A DNA stretch of 64,000 nucleotides from JAAZGD01 sp964489555 (lineage in GTDB: Bacteria; Bacillota; Clostridia; Peptostreptococcales; Anaerovoracaceae), in contig CAZAZF010000008.1 in the NCBI GenBank assembly GCA_964489555.1, forward strand, positions 20,185 to 84,184, given 5' to 3'. Every line of letters begins with the position of its first letter. Position 1 is the first letter of the stretch. The notes under the pieces were generated by a model. That model did not search any database. It saw nothing but the letters and a program-made list of their open reading frames with translations, and was not told the origin of the DNA. This document shows positions 1 to 8,796 of this stretch, piece after piece. The position numbers and the translations under genes are program-made.

Positions 1-46
1 CTTACAAGAAGCCCTTTGCGTTGCGCAATCCATTACATTTTTATCG

Positions 47-293
47 TTATCCCAGTACTTTGCTCAGGATTTCCATATCTTTTTTCTGCTGTAAGCCTCC
101 CATCAACGGCTCTTTCCCTGCGTCCTCTCCCATGCCTGCTTTTTCCACTTGGGCCAAGGCGGATTGCAATAAATCAACACTTCTTTGGTCGGGGCCGTTG
201 GCCCCGTTTTTGTAGAAGGGAAGGCTCTTATTCTCCTTTCCCTATTCCATTAAGGCCCTTTTGGCCTTGCTTCTTTTCTTCTGACCTTATCAT
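47..293 (-). pseudogene. Possible decayed gene fragment, function unknown
   Basis: On the minus strand an ATG at 293 opens 21 codons that end at 228. A second frame, stop-free from about 241 down to the TAA at 47, continues with a plausible hydrophilic, helix-forming tail (AlaGln/GluLys rich, ending in SKVLG). One frameshift near 230-240 would join them into a protein of about 80 residues. No ribosome site is visible at the ATG and I recognise no family. It may equally be non-coding DNA; it is listed because 1-911 otherwise has only the MerR remnant. Confidence 0.22.
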
Positions 294-402
294 AACAAGG
301 CAATGGGACTTCACAGCAACCCCTTCATTTTTCAATATGTGAAGTGGGGTTTACTTTGGGGTCAAAAAAGGGACGTTCTCTATCTGGATGAAGGGCCTTC
401 CA

Positions 403-431
403 TTGACGAAGAGAGGAAATTCCCCTATACT
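403..431 (+). promoter_or_regulatory. Sigma-70 type promoter for the MerR remnant
   Basis: TTGACG at 403-408 and TATACT at 426-431 are separated by 17 bp. An AGGTG ribosome site at 458-462 and a TTG codon at 470 follow at normal distances, so the expression signals of the broken regulator gene look intact. Confidence 0.6.
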
Positions 432-469
432 GTAGATGAGCTTTTTCTCTTGAAAACAGGTGATTTCTA

Positions 470-795
470 TTGCGAATCGGTGATTTCGCCCGAAAATACG
501 ATTTGAACATCAGTACCGTGCGTTTTTATGTGAACAACGGCTTGATTCTGCCTAAAATGGTAAATGGGCGGTATGATTTTGATGGCACTTGCAGCCGGGA
601 TATGGAACGGATTTTCCGGTGAATCAGATGAGGCTGGCCTCTCTTCGCCAGGATTGGGAGCGGAGTGGTGTTACCATGCAAGAACAAAAGAAAATTGGGG
701 TCACTTCCGGAGGGGAGCTGCATGACCATCAAGGCGTAAAGGGAGAGCAGGTAGAGGTGCGGGCGTATCTCTGTAAAAAGATGCCAAAGAGGTAA
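470..795 (+). pseudogene. MerR-family regulator, truncated by frameshift
   Basis: From TTG 470, seven bases after AGGTG, 50 codons encode a typical MerR N-terminus: RIGDFARKYDLNISTVRFYV is the helix-turn-helix, followed by NNGLILP and a GRYDF wing. A TGA stops it at 620-622. In the +2 frame the following stretch (about 621-795) carries NQMRLASLRQDWERSGVTMQ, which resembles the next MerR helices, and then a charged tail ending at 795. This fits a single small indel near 610-625 in a once full-length gene of about 110 codons. A 50-residue stand-alone HTH protein could still be made. The inducer and target are unknown. Confidence 0.6.
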
Positions 796-911
796 GACAG
801 GGCAGAAAAAAATGAAAAACCAGAAGAGAAAAAACATCATAACTCAAGAGAGAAAAACCCAAAAAAAAGCCAATAAAACAATAGATTATCATAAAAGAAA
901 TGAGGAAATCA

Positions 912-1889
912 ATGGAGAGATACGACGTGAACACTTTGAAAGTGGGGGAGGATGTAATTGAATTCTATATGGTTCGAAGCATTTCGCTGAAAACAGGCAG
1001 TAATGGGAAATTATACGGGGACCTGCTATTTAGTGACAGCACCGGAGATTTGAATGCCAAGAAATGGGACATTACTTCGGATGATGAAATCATCTTTCAA
1101 CAGATTAAAGAGGGGGATATCGTCAAGGTGCAAGGGAAAGTGAAGGATTTCAACGGGCAAATCCAATTAACCGTATTTCAAATGAGAAAAGCCAGAGAAG
1201 ATGATCCTGTGGACATAGGAGATGTGGTAAAGGCAGCACCGGAATCTCCCGATTCCATGTTTGAGTATATTTTGAATATAGCAAAGGCAATGGAAGATCC
1301 GGATTACCGAAGGGTCTGTGAAGAATTGCTTGCCCGGGATAAAGAAAAACTGCTTTATTATCCTGCAGCCCAGAGAAACCACCATGCAGAGATGGCGGGG
1401 CTTCTTTATCATGTGAAGAGGATGTTGATGGCGGGGAAAAAGCTTTGCGAGGTGTATCCGCTTCTCAATGAAGATTTATTGCTAACCGGTGTTATTATTC
1501 ATGATATAGAGAAATTGCGGGAGATTGAAAGCAATGAATTCGGTGTTTCTCCCGGTTATTCCTTTGAAGGCCAGTTGATTGGGCATCTGGTTCAAGGGGT
1601 GGTGGCCATTGACAAGTTGGGAGAAGAATTGAAAATTCCAAGGGAAAAAGTGGTGCTGATGGAGCATATGATCCTTTCTCATCACTATGAACCGGATTAT
1701 GGAAGTCCTAAAAAACCCATGTTCCCCGAAGCGGAGATGCTTCATTATCTGGACATGATGGATGCCCGGATGTTCGATATGGAAGATGCGCTGGGAACGA
1801 CGGAGGCGGGAGATTTTTCAGGTAGGGTTTGGACTCTGGAAAATCGAAGATTATATAAAGCCATGGGGAGGAACCAGGAGAATGATTAA
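912..1889 (+). CDS. yhaM: 3'-5' exoribonuclease, YhaM family
   Basis: Protein of 325 residues. Roughly residues 15-90 form an OB-fold nucleic-acid binding domain (GDLLFSDSTGDLNAKKWDI), and residues 155-285 an HD phosphohydrolase domain with HHAEMAGLLYHV, IIHDIEK and a later SHHYEPDYGSPK His cluster. This order is that of YhaM-type manganese-dependent 3'-5' exoribonucleases, which trim RNA and single-stranded DNA in the cytosol. ATG 912 is chosen over the in-frame ATG 900 because GAGG at 902-905 is correctly placed for it. The stop overlaps the start of cca by eight bases, so the two are translationally coupled. Function is by family resemblance; the exact substrate is not shown. Confidence 0.85.
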   Translation: MERYDVNTLKVGEDVIEFYMVRSISLKTGSNGKLYGDLLFSDSTGDLNAKKWDITSDDEIIFQQIKEGDIVKVQGKVKDFNGQIQLTVFQMRKAREDDPVDIGDVVKAAPESPDSMFEYILNIAKAMEDPDYRRVCEELLARDKEKLLYYPAAQRNHHAEMAGLLYHVKRMLMAGKKLCEVYPLLNEDLLLTGVIIHDIEKLREIESNEFGVSPGYSFEGQLIGHLVQGVVAIDKLGEELKIPREKVVLMEHMILSHHYEPDYGSPKKPMFPEAEMLHYLDMMDARMFDMEDALGTTEAGDFSGRVWTLENRRLYKAMGRNQEND

Positions 1890-3180
1890 ACTTCCCAACG
1901 AAGTTGGCAAGGTGGTGAAAGCGGTAGAGGATGCCGGACATGCTATTTACATGGTGGGAGGTTGTGTGCGGGATAGCCTTCTGGGAATGGAGCCTCTTGA
2001 TTGGGATTTGGCAACGGATGCCAACTGGCAGGAATTAATTCAAATTCTGCCCCGGGCTCAGGTATTGAGTGAAAAATATAGTGTGGTGCGGTGGGAACCG
2101 GAGGCGGAAAAGGGAGCAGAAGGGCTGATTATTGATGTGGCCACTTTTCGTCTGGAGGGGGAGTATTCGGACCATCGAAGACCGGACCGGGTGGTATTGG
2201 CCAAAACTATTGAAGAGGATTTAAGCCGTAGAGATTTTACCGTTAATGCCATGGCAGACAGCCCCACCCGGGGGTTTGTAGATCCATACGGGGGAAGAGA
2301 AGACTTGAAGGTGCGACGGCTGAGAACAGTGGGGGATCCCAACAAACGGTTTAGGGAGGACCCATCCCGGATGTTGCGGGGAATTCGAATGATCAGCGAG
2401 CTGGAGATGGAAATTTCTGAAGAATTGACTCAAGCTATGTTGGATCATTGCGGGGAATTGGTTCATGTTTCCAAAGAAAAAGTTTTAGAAGAATTTCTTC
2501 GAATCCTTACAGGAAAAGAAGGGGGCAAGGCGTTGCGTCTTTTGGCGGGCACCGATTTGATGCCCTATATCATCGGAGAGGAAATAGCTTGTCATATGAG
2601 TCGTCACGAATTGGATGATTTCTCCACCTATTGCGATTTCATTCATCGGACCAAGCCCAACCCTTTGAGAAGGGCGGGCCTTTTTTACCTGATTTTTAAC
2701 GGAAAGAGGAGCCTTCAGGCGGCTACCGTACTGCCGCATTCCAGGGAACATCTGGTTCATTTTCAAGATCAAATGCAATTTATGGACAAGGTGTATTTCA
2801 TGAGAACCAAGGAAGAATTGAAACGTTTTATTGCCAAGGTGGGCATGGAGCGGTATCTCTATCTTCACAATTTAGCCAAAGCCCAACGGCTGGTTTATGA
2901 TTTGCCGGAGGATAAGATTATGGCTCGAGAAGTCCAGATGAATGAAATCAAGGTAAACAAGGAGCCTATTTTTGTGGAGGATTTAGCCATTGATGGTAAT
3001 GATTTGTTGGAGGCTGGATTTGAACCGGGAGAAAACATTGGGGTCATGCTTTCTATGGTATTAGATGCCACTCACCGCAATCCAAAGAAAAATACGCGGG
3101 AAGAGTTGTTGAAATTGGCTGCCCTATATAAGAAAAGCTGGATTCGGCGAAATACACGAAATGTGAAGTGGTTGAAGTAA
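1882..3180 (+). CDS. cca: CCA tRNA nucleotidyltransferase
   Basis: Protein of 432 residues that adds or repairs the 3'-CCA end of tRNAs using CTP and ATP without a nucleic-acid template. The class II nucleotidyltransferase head is clear: MVGGCVRDSLLG followed by the metal-binding DWDLAT, then FRLEGEYSDHRRPD, RRDFTVNAMA and the FREDPSRMLRGIR signature near residues 165-180. The C-terminal half is helical. The ATG at 1882 follows AGGAG at 1876-1880 and lies inside the end of the yhaM-like gene. Since all three tRNAs in the window encode CCA, the enzyme here is probably used mainly for end repair. Confidence 0.93.
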   Translation: MIKLPNEVGKVVKAVEDAGHAIYMVGGCVRDSLLGMEPLDWDLATDANWQELIQILPRAQVLSEKYSVVRWEPEAEKGAEGLIIDVATFRLEGEYSDHRRPDRVVLAKTIEEDLSRRDFTVNAMADSPTRGFVDPYGGREDLKVRRLRTVGDPNKRFREDPSRMLRGIRMISELEMEISEELTQAMLDHCGELVHVSKEKVLEEFLRILTGKEGGKALRLLAGTDLMPYIIGEEIACHMSRHELDDFSTYCDFIHRTKPNPLRRAGLFYLIFNGKRSLQAATVLPHSREHLVHFQDQMQFMDKVYFMRTKEELKRFIAKVGMERYLYLHNLAKAQRLVYDLPEDKIMAREVQMNEIKVNKEPIFVEDLAIDGNDLLEAGFEPGENIGVMLSMVLDATHRNPKKNTREELLKLAALYKKSWIRRNTRNVKWLK

Positions 3181-5000
3181 TGAGGGAAATCAAAACCCTG
3201 AAGGAATGGGGAATCAACGATTTGTTTGCCCGAAAAATTTTTCGCGTGTATGGAGAAGAAAGCCTGGAGGCAATTGGGCAAAATCCCTACCGGCTTTTGG
3301 CTGATTTTCCGGAAGTGGATTTTTTGGAAGTGGACCGATTGGCTGCTCAGTTGGGTTTGGAACCGGAGGACCCTCGTCGTATTCGAAGCGGGGTTCTTTT
3401 TGTTCTCCGGAAGAGAGGAACCGACGGCAGCACTTGCGATTTGCACCGGGAACTGACTCAAGAATCCGCAGAAGAAATTTTGGGGGTGTCTTTTGAGGAA
3501 GTGGAAGATGAAATTCTTGCCATGGAGAGGGAGGGGTTATTGGTAACCGTGTCTCGCCAGGAAGAGCTCTTTGTGTATGACCCCTCTCTTTATGAAGCGG
3601 AGCGTAATATTGCCCAGGGAATCGGGCTTCTGGACCGAGCCAGGGTGAAACCCGTCCTGGGTGATGTGGACGGGCTGTTGGCCAGGATACAGCGGGATCA
3701 AAATCTGGTTTTTTCTGCCAATCAGTTGGAAACCATCCGAGCTGTTTTAAAGCACAATGTGGCTGTAATTACCGGAGGACCGGGCACGGGGAAAACTACT
3801 ATTATCAATGGTGTGATTTCCTTGCTTCAATCCTTCCATGAAAAAACTGTGATCTGTGCTCCCACCGGGAGAGCCGCCAAACGAATCAAAGAAGCTACCG
3901 GTCATCCTGCGGTGACTCTCCATCGATTGCTGGAGGCAGAATTGGATGAAGAGCGTCATTCGGTGACCTTCCGCCGCTGCCAAAGCAACCCCTTGGATGT
4001 GGACGGAGTGATTGTGGACGAAAGTTCCATGTTGGATGTGCTGCTGATGAGCGCTTTGATGGACGCGTTGTCTCCGGGAACCCGGTTGATTTTGGTGGGA
4101 GATGCCAACCAGTTGCCGCCGGTGGGTCCGGGGCATGTGTTGAAGGACATCATGGAAAGCCAACGAGTTCCCGTATATGCCTTGAAAGAAATCTATCGGC
4201 AAGAGAAAGCCAGCAGGATTGTGGTCAACGCTCATGGCATTCAGGGGGGAGAAGTGCCTGAAGAAGGAAAAGAGCCTTCAGATTTTCGTTTGGTAGCGGC
4301 GCCCACTCAACAAGAGACCTTGGAAGGCATTTTAGCTTGGATGGAAGGAAGGGAGTGGAATGGGATTTCCTTTCCCATGGACCCCTCTGAAATTCAGGTG
4401 ATTACCATGACCAAACAAGGACCTTTGGGAACCCGGCGGCTAAATGAAGAGTTGCAGGCCCGACTCAACCCGGAAGCGCCGGAAGTGCCCCGGTTAATCG
4501 ACAGCAGAGGGCGTATTTTCCGAAGAGGAGACCGGGTAATGCAGGTGCGCAACAACTATCAGTTGACTTGGAAATCCTTGGAGGACTTTACTGAAGGCGC
4601 GGGTATTTTCAATGGAGAAATCGGAATCATTCACGAAATTGATGTGTCCCGGCAGAGGATGGGTGTGGTTTTTGATAAAAACCGTTATGGGTTTTATCCT
4701 CAGGAACTGTTTCATGAATTGGAGCTAGCCTATGCCATTACGGTCCATAAGAGTCAGGGTTCTGAATTTCCGGGAATTATTATGCCTTTGATGTGGACTA
4801 CTCCCAAATTGGCTAATCGAAACCTTTTGTATACGGCGGTGACTCGAGGAAGAGATCAAGTTGCCTTGATAGGCAGCCTGAAATTACTGGAAAGCATGGT
4901 GAACAATCTGTCGGTGGATCGGCGGCGGACCGGCCTTGCCTGGGAGATTCAAGAGGAAATCCACGTCAATCCGCCAAAATACGAAGAAATTGACAAATAA
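3180..5000 (+). CDS. RecD2-like ATP-dependent DNA helicase (short form)
   Basis: About 606 residues of superfamily 1 helicase. An N-terminal helical part (residues 1-190) is followed by Walker A ITGGPGTGKTT near 200, VDESS (motif II) near 280, LVGDANQLPPVGPG (motif III) and the C-terminal AITVHKSQGSEFPG and YTAVTRGR motifs. RecD2 proteins unwind DNA 5' to 3' and act in repair without RecBC. The usual RecD2 is about 740-800 residues, so the N-terminal domain here is shortened. The start is uncertain: ATG 3180 overlaps the cca stop as TAATG, and GTG 3168 lies four codons upstream. Confidence 0.85.
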   Translation: MREIKTLKEWGINDLFARKIFRVYGEESLEAIGQNPYRLLADFPEVDFLEVDRLAAQLGLEPEDPRRIRSGVLFVLRKRGTDGSTCDLHRELTQESAEEILGVSFEEVEDEILAMEREGLLVTVSRQEELFVYDPSLYEAERNIAQGIGLLDRARVKPVLGDVDGLLARIQRDQNLVFSANQLETIRAVLKHNVAVITGGPGTGKTTIINGVISLLQSFHEKTVICAPTGRAAKRIKEATGHPAVTLHRLLEAELDEERHSVTFRRCQSNPLDVDGVIVDESSMLDVLLMSALMDALSPGTRLILVGDANQLPPVGPGHVLKDIMESQRVPVYALKEIYRQEKASRIVVNAHGIQGGEVPEEGKEPSDFRLVAAPTQQETLEGILAWMEGREWNGISFPMDPSEIQVITMTKQGPLGTRRLNEELQARLNPEAPEVPRLIDSRGRIFRRGDRVMQVRNNYQLTWKSLEDFTEGAGIFNGEIGIIHEIDVSRQRMGVVFDKNRYGFYPQELFHELELAYAITVHKSQGSEFPGIIMPLMWTTPKLANRNLLYTAVTRGRDQVALIGSLKLLESMVNNLSVDRRRTGLAWEIQEEIHVNPPKYEEIDK

Positions 5001-5018
5001 TGGAAATTATGTTAGGAT
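4990..5018 (+). promoter_or_regulatory. Sigma-70 promoter ahead of comF
   Basis: TTGACA at 4990-4995 and TAGGAT at 5013-5018 with a 17-bp spacer. The -35 lies in the last codons of the helicase gene. It would transcribe comF and could contribute to the downstream structured RNA and hpf. Confidence 0.5.
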
Positions 5019-5047
5019 GATTCTTCCTTTTGGAAGGAGGGGAATCC

Positions 5048-5779
5048 TTGAAAATAAGACAATGGCTGAAATTTGTTTTTCCGGATGGATTGTATTGTTT
5101 TGGATGCCGCGCCCTCATCGATGATAGCAGGCCTTATGGGCTTTGTGACGATTGTATGGCAAAATTTCACTGGGCCAACAAAAAAGTCTGTGAGAAATGC
5201 GGTAAAATAATGGAAGAAGAAGGAGTGTTTATTCGATGTAAGGATTGCCGAAGGGAGGAACCGGATTTTGAACAGGGGTTTACCTGTTTTCTCTATGGCC
5301 TCTATGAAAGAGAAGTGATTCAGGCTTTGAAATATGGGGGCGCCGGATATATGGCGGACAAGCTGGGAGCCTTGCTTTGGGATCGGTTAAAGCCGGAGCT
5401 GGCTAAAGGGCTGTGGGTGGACATAATGGTGCCAGTGCCCATCCATTGGAAGAAAAAAAGGAGACGCGGGTACAACCAGGCGGCGTTATTAGCCCGAAGA
5501 TTGGGGGAATTTTCCGGGATTTCCGTATTGGAAGAAGGATTGGAACGAGTGCGAAATACGCCGGCTATGAGTCAGTTGGACCGGCAGCAACGGGCGGCCA
5601 ATTTAAAGGGAGCTTTTCGACTTCATCCCAAGGCGGTTAATCGAATTTCAGGAAAGCAGATTCTTTTGATAGACGATGTGTACACCACAGGTGCCACCGC
5701 CACACAGTGTACAAAAGTGCTAAAGGAGAATGGCGCCCGGGAGGTGTATGTGTTGACCCTAGCGGCAGGAGCCAATTAA
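5048..5779 (+). CDS. comF: ComF family phosphoribosyltransferase-like protein
   Basis: Protein of 243 residues. The N-terminus is a zinc-ribbon region with Cys pairs CFGC, CDDC, CEKC and CKDC (residues about 15-70). The C-terminal half is a type I phosphoribosyltransferase domain with PVPIHWKKKRRRGYNQA and the PRPP-binding ILLIDDVYTTGATATQC near residue 210. ComF proteins are cytosolic and are needed for uptake of single-stranded DNA during competence in Bacillus, but many anaerobes carry one without a full competence system. TTG 5048 is chosen because GGAAGGAGGGG ends five bases before it. In Clostridia comF commonly precedes the raiA RNA and hpf, as here. Confidence 0.88.
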   Translation: MKIRQWLKFVFPDGLYCFGCRALIDDSRPYGLCDDCMAKFHWANKKVCEKCGKIMEEEGVFIRCKDCRREEPDFEQGFTCFLYGLYEREVIQALKYGGAGYMADKLGALLWDRLKPELAKGLWVDIMVPVPIHWKKKRRRGYNQAALLARRLGEFSGISVLEEGLERVRNTPAMSQLDRQQRAANLKGAFRLHPKAVNRISGKQILLIDDVYTTGATATQCTKVLKENGAREVYVLTLAAGAN

Positions 5780-5782
5780 TAT
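5753..5782 (+). promoter_or_regulatory. Candidate promoter of the raiA-type RNA
   Basis: TTGACC at 5753-5758 and TAATAT at 5777-5782, spacer 18 bp, inside the end of comF. The predicted start, about 5788-5790, coincides with the first base of the closing stem of the RNA. Confidence 0.45.
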
Positions 5783-5788
5783 AGAAAA

Positions 5789-5958
5789 GTTGTCCGGGTC
5801 TGTGGTTGAAAATCCATGCCAGCTACGGGCAAAAGGATCCACGTAAACAATGGGCCATGTGCCCATTGCGAGCATGGCGTAGTTTAGATGTAAGTCCTCC
5901 GAAAATCGGATTAAGGCAAGTGTGGGGGCAAAGACCAGGTCAGCCGGACAACTTTTTT
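5789..5958 (+). ncRNA. raiA RNA: raiA-motif structured RNA (probable)
   Basis: The non-coding stretch between comF and hpf is closed by a perfect long-range stem: GTTGTCCGG at 5789-5797 pairs with CCGGACAAC at 5944-5952, and the pairing extends outward through A/T pairs (5784-5788 with 5953-5957). Inside, CAATGGGC (5848-5855) and GCCCATTG (5861-5868) form an 8-bp hairpin with a five-base loop, and CCGA/TCGG flank a short loop near 5899-5909. Six T residues follow the closing stem (5953-5958), so the 3' arm could also act as a terminator. The raiA motif is a known abundant RNA of about 200 nt found upstream of raiA/hpf in Firmicutes. The assignment rests on genomic position and architecture, not on a covariance search. 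Confidence 0.7.
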
Positions 5959-6064
5959 ATGTTAAAGGGGCAGGTATTGTGGGTATACTACTCGTAATAC
6001 ATTAGCGAAATGTATGTGGGGTGTCATCGCACATGGGTTTCGTGAACAAAGGGAGGTCAGCGAC

Positions 6065-6592
6065 ATGAAGGTAATTATTACGACGAAGAATTTTAGTGCT
6101 AGCGAAAACCTGAAAGAGACCATTGAGAAGAAAATGAGCAAGCTGGGAAAATATTTCACCGATGACATTGAAGCCGATGTGATGATTTCCAGTGAGAGAG
6201 GCAGGCAGAAGGTGGAATCCACCATTCATGCCAGAGGAATGATCTTTCGAGCAGAGGAATCTACTCCGGATGTGTATGAAAGCGTAGACAAGGTAGTAGA
6301 CAAGTTGTCGGTTCAAATGTCCCGTTTTAAGACCAAATTGCAACAGAAAAAGGGTGGAGATCGTTCGTTGCTTTTTGACAGCATTCCGGAATATGAGGAA
6401 GAACCTTTTGAGGTGGATTTGGTGAAAACCAAGAAGTTTGATTTGGTTCCTATGCTGGCGGAGGAAGCCATTGTGCAGATGGAATTATTGCAGCATACCT
6501 TCTTTGTTTTTCTCAACATGGAAACCGATAGCGTGAATGTAGTGTATAAGAGAAAGGATGGGGGCTACGGCCTTCTGGAAACCACTTACTAA
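6065..6592 (+). CDS. hpf: Ribosome hibernation promoting factor, long form
   Basis: Protein of 175 residues. Residues 1-97 are the conserved HPF/YfiA domain (MKVIITTKNFSASENLKETI) that sits in the decoding channel of idle 30S subunits. After a charged linker (about 98-115), the C-terminal domain (residues 120-175, with EEAIVQMELLQHTFFVFLN and YKRKDGGYGL) makes the dimer contacts that join two 70S ribosomes into 100S particles. The ATG 6065 follows GGGAGG at 6050-6055. A hairpin with stem ATACATT/AATGTAT lies in the leader near 5997-6015. The gene ends just before a strong terminator, so it closes the comF-RNA-hpf unit. Confidence 0.93.
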   Translation: MKVIITTKNFSASENLKETIEKKMSKLGKYFTDDIEADVMISSERGRQKVESTIHARGMIFRAEESTPDVYESVDKVVDKLSVQMSRFKTKLQQKKGGDRSLLFDSIPEYEEEPFEVDLVKTKKFDLVPMLAEEAIVQMELLQHTFFVFLNMETDSVNVVYKRKDGGYGLLETTY

Positions 6593-6601
6593 AACAGGTC
6601 G

Positions 6602-6639
6602 GGTGGCAAAGAGTACTCCTCTTTGCCACCTTTTTTTTT
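6602..6639 (+). terminator. Rho-independent terminator after hpf
   Basis: GGTGGCAAAGAG pairs with CTCTTTGCCACC around a short loop and is followed by nine T residues. Confidence 0.92.
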
Positions 6640-6650
6640 ACCCTTAGCCC

Positions 6651-6679
6651 TTGAAAAACATGGGTTTTTTAGCTACAAT
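6651..6679 (+). promoter_or_regulatory. Sigma-70 promoter of the cdaA operon
   Basis: TTGAAA at 6651-6656 and TACAAT at 6674-6679, spacer 17 bp, directly after the hpf terminator and about 30 bp before the cdaA start. Confidence 0.65.
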
Positions 6680-6709
6680 GTAAAAGGACATTTCAAAGAG
6701 GGAGACACC

Positions 6710-7552
6710 ATGCCGGAGATTTTAACCAATATTACGGCCAATATTCAATTTACCGATGTTTTGGATATTGCCATCGTGGCATTTGTGATTTACAAGGTCA
6801 TGGAATTTATCAAGGAAACCAGGGCACAGCAGCTCGTAAAGGGCTTGCTTGTTTTGGTGTTGGCTACTTTCCTTTCCGGCGAATTTCAGTTATATACGTT
6901 AAATTGGATTCTTCGAGGTACAATGACCATTGGTGTCATCGCTTTAGTTATCATCTTTCAGCCGGAGCTCCGGCGAGGCCTAGAGTATGTGGGACGACAA
7001 AAATTACCTTTGAAGACCACTTTGGGGGAGATTGGCAAAGAAAAGGCCAAACACATCGCCAATCAAATTGCCAAAGCCATGGATGTTTTTTCCGATGAAA
7101 AAATTGGAGCCTTGATGGTGTTTGAACGAGAAGTGGCTTTGACGGAAGTGGGTGAAACAGGTACGCTTCTGGATGCAGATATTTCTACCGAGCTTCTGGG
7201 AAATATATTTTATGAAGGTTCCCCCTTGCATGATGGGGCGGTAATCATTCGAGGGGCCAGGATTCACGCGGCGGGATGTGTCTTACCCTTGACCCAAAAC
7301 AAGGATTTATCCAAGGAATTGGGGACTCGTCATCGAGCGGCCTTGGGCATTACGGAGCATTCCGATGCCATGGCTTTGGTGGTGTCGGAGGAGACCGGCA
7401 TCATCTCCATCGCAATCGATGGAAAGTTGTCCAGATTTTTGGATGTAAAATCCGTGGAGAAGGAACTGCTTCAGTTCTATCTTGGTGGATTAGAGGAAAA
7501 AGTACCGGCATTCTTTGGAAAATGGAGGAAAAAACGAAATGTTTCAAAATAA
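6710..7552 (+). CDS. cdaA: Diadenylate cyclase CdaA (DisA_N family)
   Basis: Makes cyclic di-AMP from two ATP. The 280-residue protein has N-terminal membrane helices (residues about 15-85) and a cytosolic diadenylate cyclase domain with both catalytic signatures: DGA at 175-177 in SPLHDGAVIIRG and RHR at 207-209 in GTRHRAALG. The ATG 6710 follows GAGGGAG. It overlaps cdaR by 14 bases, and glmM follows. This cdaA-cdaR-glmM order is conserved in Firmicutes, where CdaR and GlmM modulate the cyclase and couple c-di-AMP to cell-wall and osmotic homeostasis. Confidence 0.96.
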   Translation: MPEILTNITANIQFTDVLDIAIVAFVIYKVMEFIKETRAQQLVKGLLVLVLATFLSGEFQLYTLNWILRGTMTIGVIALVIIFQPELRRGLEYVGRQKLPLKTTLGEIGKEKAKHIANQIAKAMDVFSDEKIGALMVFEREVALTEVGETGTLLDADISTELLGNIFYEGSPLHDGAVIIRGARIHAAGCVLPLTQNKDLSKELGTRHRAALGITEHSDAMALVVSEETGIISIAIDGKLSRFLDVKSVEKELLQFYLGGLEEKVPAFFGKWRKKRNVSK

Positions 7553-8747
7553 GAATGCCAATTTAGTGTTGTCGATTATCGTGGCCCTGGTTATGTGGGG
7601 GTATGTTTTGATTGATGTAAACCCCACGGTAGAGCAACGTTTTGAAAATATTCCGGTAAAGGTCCAAAATCAAGAAACGTTAATTCAAAGAGGGCTGGCC
7701 CTGAACCATGAAAACTATAGCATTACCGTAGTGGTTAGCGGCAAACGTTCTGATATCGTGAAACTTTCTTCCGAGAAAATTGTGGCTATTATGGATGTGT
7801 TCGGCTACGCTTTGGGAACCAACTACATTCCGGTAAAAATCGAAGTGCCGGATAATTTATCGCTAGCAAGCATAGCCAATCCCAAGTTGGAAGTAATCAT
7901 TGAAGAGTATGTGGTGAGCAATCGGACGGTGGAGATAAGCTACATTGGAGAAATCCCTTCGAATAAGGAGCCGGCCAATTTAAACATTAGTCCAAGGCAA
8001 GTGGAAGTGCGGGGGCCGAAAAGCAAGGTGGAGTCGGTGCAAAAATTATTGGTTGAAGTTCCGTTGGATGAATGGACTGCTTCCGGCACATCTACGGTGA
8101 ATATCCAGCCATTGGATGCCAATGGTGTCATGGTTACGGATATCAGCCTATCGGCGGCCACCGTCACCGTCACCGGCAACTTGTTGTCGGTGAAAACTGT
8201 TCCGTTGGAAATGATTATCGAAGGAGCGATTTCGGAAGAATATCAAGTGGAGGCGTTGGATATTCCATCGAGAATCACATTGGTGGGCACTGAAGAACGG
8301 TTGGCGGAAATCAACAGCATTACTTCTTCGGTGGTGGATATTTCCGGGATTACCACCACAACCATTATTCCAGTGCCTATGGCGCTTCCCGATGGGGTGG
8401 CTCTGTCTGCCAATTCCCCGGCCCCTCAAATTACCATCAAAATAAGAGGGGTGGATACACGGGCCATGGACATTCCCACATCGGAGATTCTATTTGAGAA
8501 CTTAAGCCAGGAGTATTCTGCTTATGTGAATACCTCCAGCTTGAAAATTACCATGACAGGGGAGCAGGGGGTGCTAGCGGCAGTGGAACCTACTACGGAT
8601 TTTCGTCTTTCTGTGGATTTGGCCGGTCTAACGCCGGGGGTGTATACACTGCCGGTGGTGGTGAAATATGATATGGTTTTGACCAGTTTGACCATGTCTC
8701 CCATTGAGGTACAGGTGACCATCAATGCATTAAATGACCCATTTTAA
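7539..8747 (+). CDS. cdaR: CdaR, YbbR-domain regulator of CdaA
   Basis: Protein of 402 residues with one N-terminal membrane helix (LVLSIIVALVMWGYVLI, residues about 8-24) followed by about four repeated beta-rich YbbR modules facing outward (for example VEVRGPKSKVESVQKL and ITLVGTEERLAEI). CdaR binds CdaA in the membrane and tunes its activity. ATG 7539 is favoured over ATG 7515 because GGAGG at 7524-7528 is ideally spaced for it. The extracytoplasmic part is rich in Val/Thr/Ile and has no enzymatic motif. It sits between cdaA and glmM, as in related genomes. Confidence 0.9.
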   Translation: MFQNKNANLVLSIIVALVMWGYVLIDVNPTVEQRFENIPVKVQNQETLIQRGLALNHENYSITVVVSGKRSDIVKLSSEKIVAIMDVFGYALGTNYIPVKIEVPDNLSLASIANPKLEVIIEEYVVSNRTVEISYIGEIPSNKEPANLNISPRQVEVRGPKSKVESVQKLLVEVPLDEWTASGTSTVNIQPLDANGVMVTDISLSAATVTVTGNLLSVKTVPLEMIIEGAISEEYQVEALDIPSRITLVGTEERLAEINSITSSVVDISGITTTTIIPVPMALPDGVALSANSPAPQITIKIRGVDTRAMDIPTSEILFENLSQEYSAYVNTSSLKITMTGEQGVLAAVEPTTDFRLSVDLAGLTPGVYTLPVVVKYDMVLTSLTMSPIEVQVTINALNDPF

Positions 8748-8796
8748 CTGATCAACCGAGAAGTCTTCATAAAACGACGAAGGAGAGTAGCGAATC

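Noticed and set aside
3747..4235. A long open frame on the minus strand inside the helicase gene
   Set aside because: It is antisense to conserved helicase motifs, has no ribosome site and resembles no protein family.
5806..5997. A 63-codon plus-strand open frame in the comF-hpf gap
   Set aside because: It overlaps the structured RNA, lacks a ribosome site and its sequence is shaped by RNA stems.
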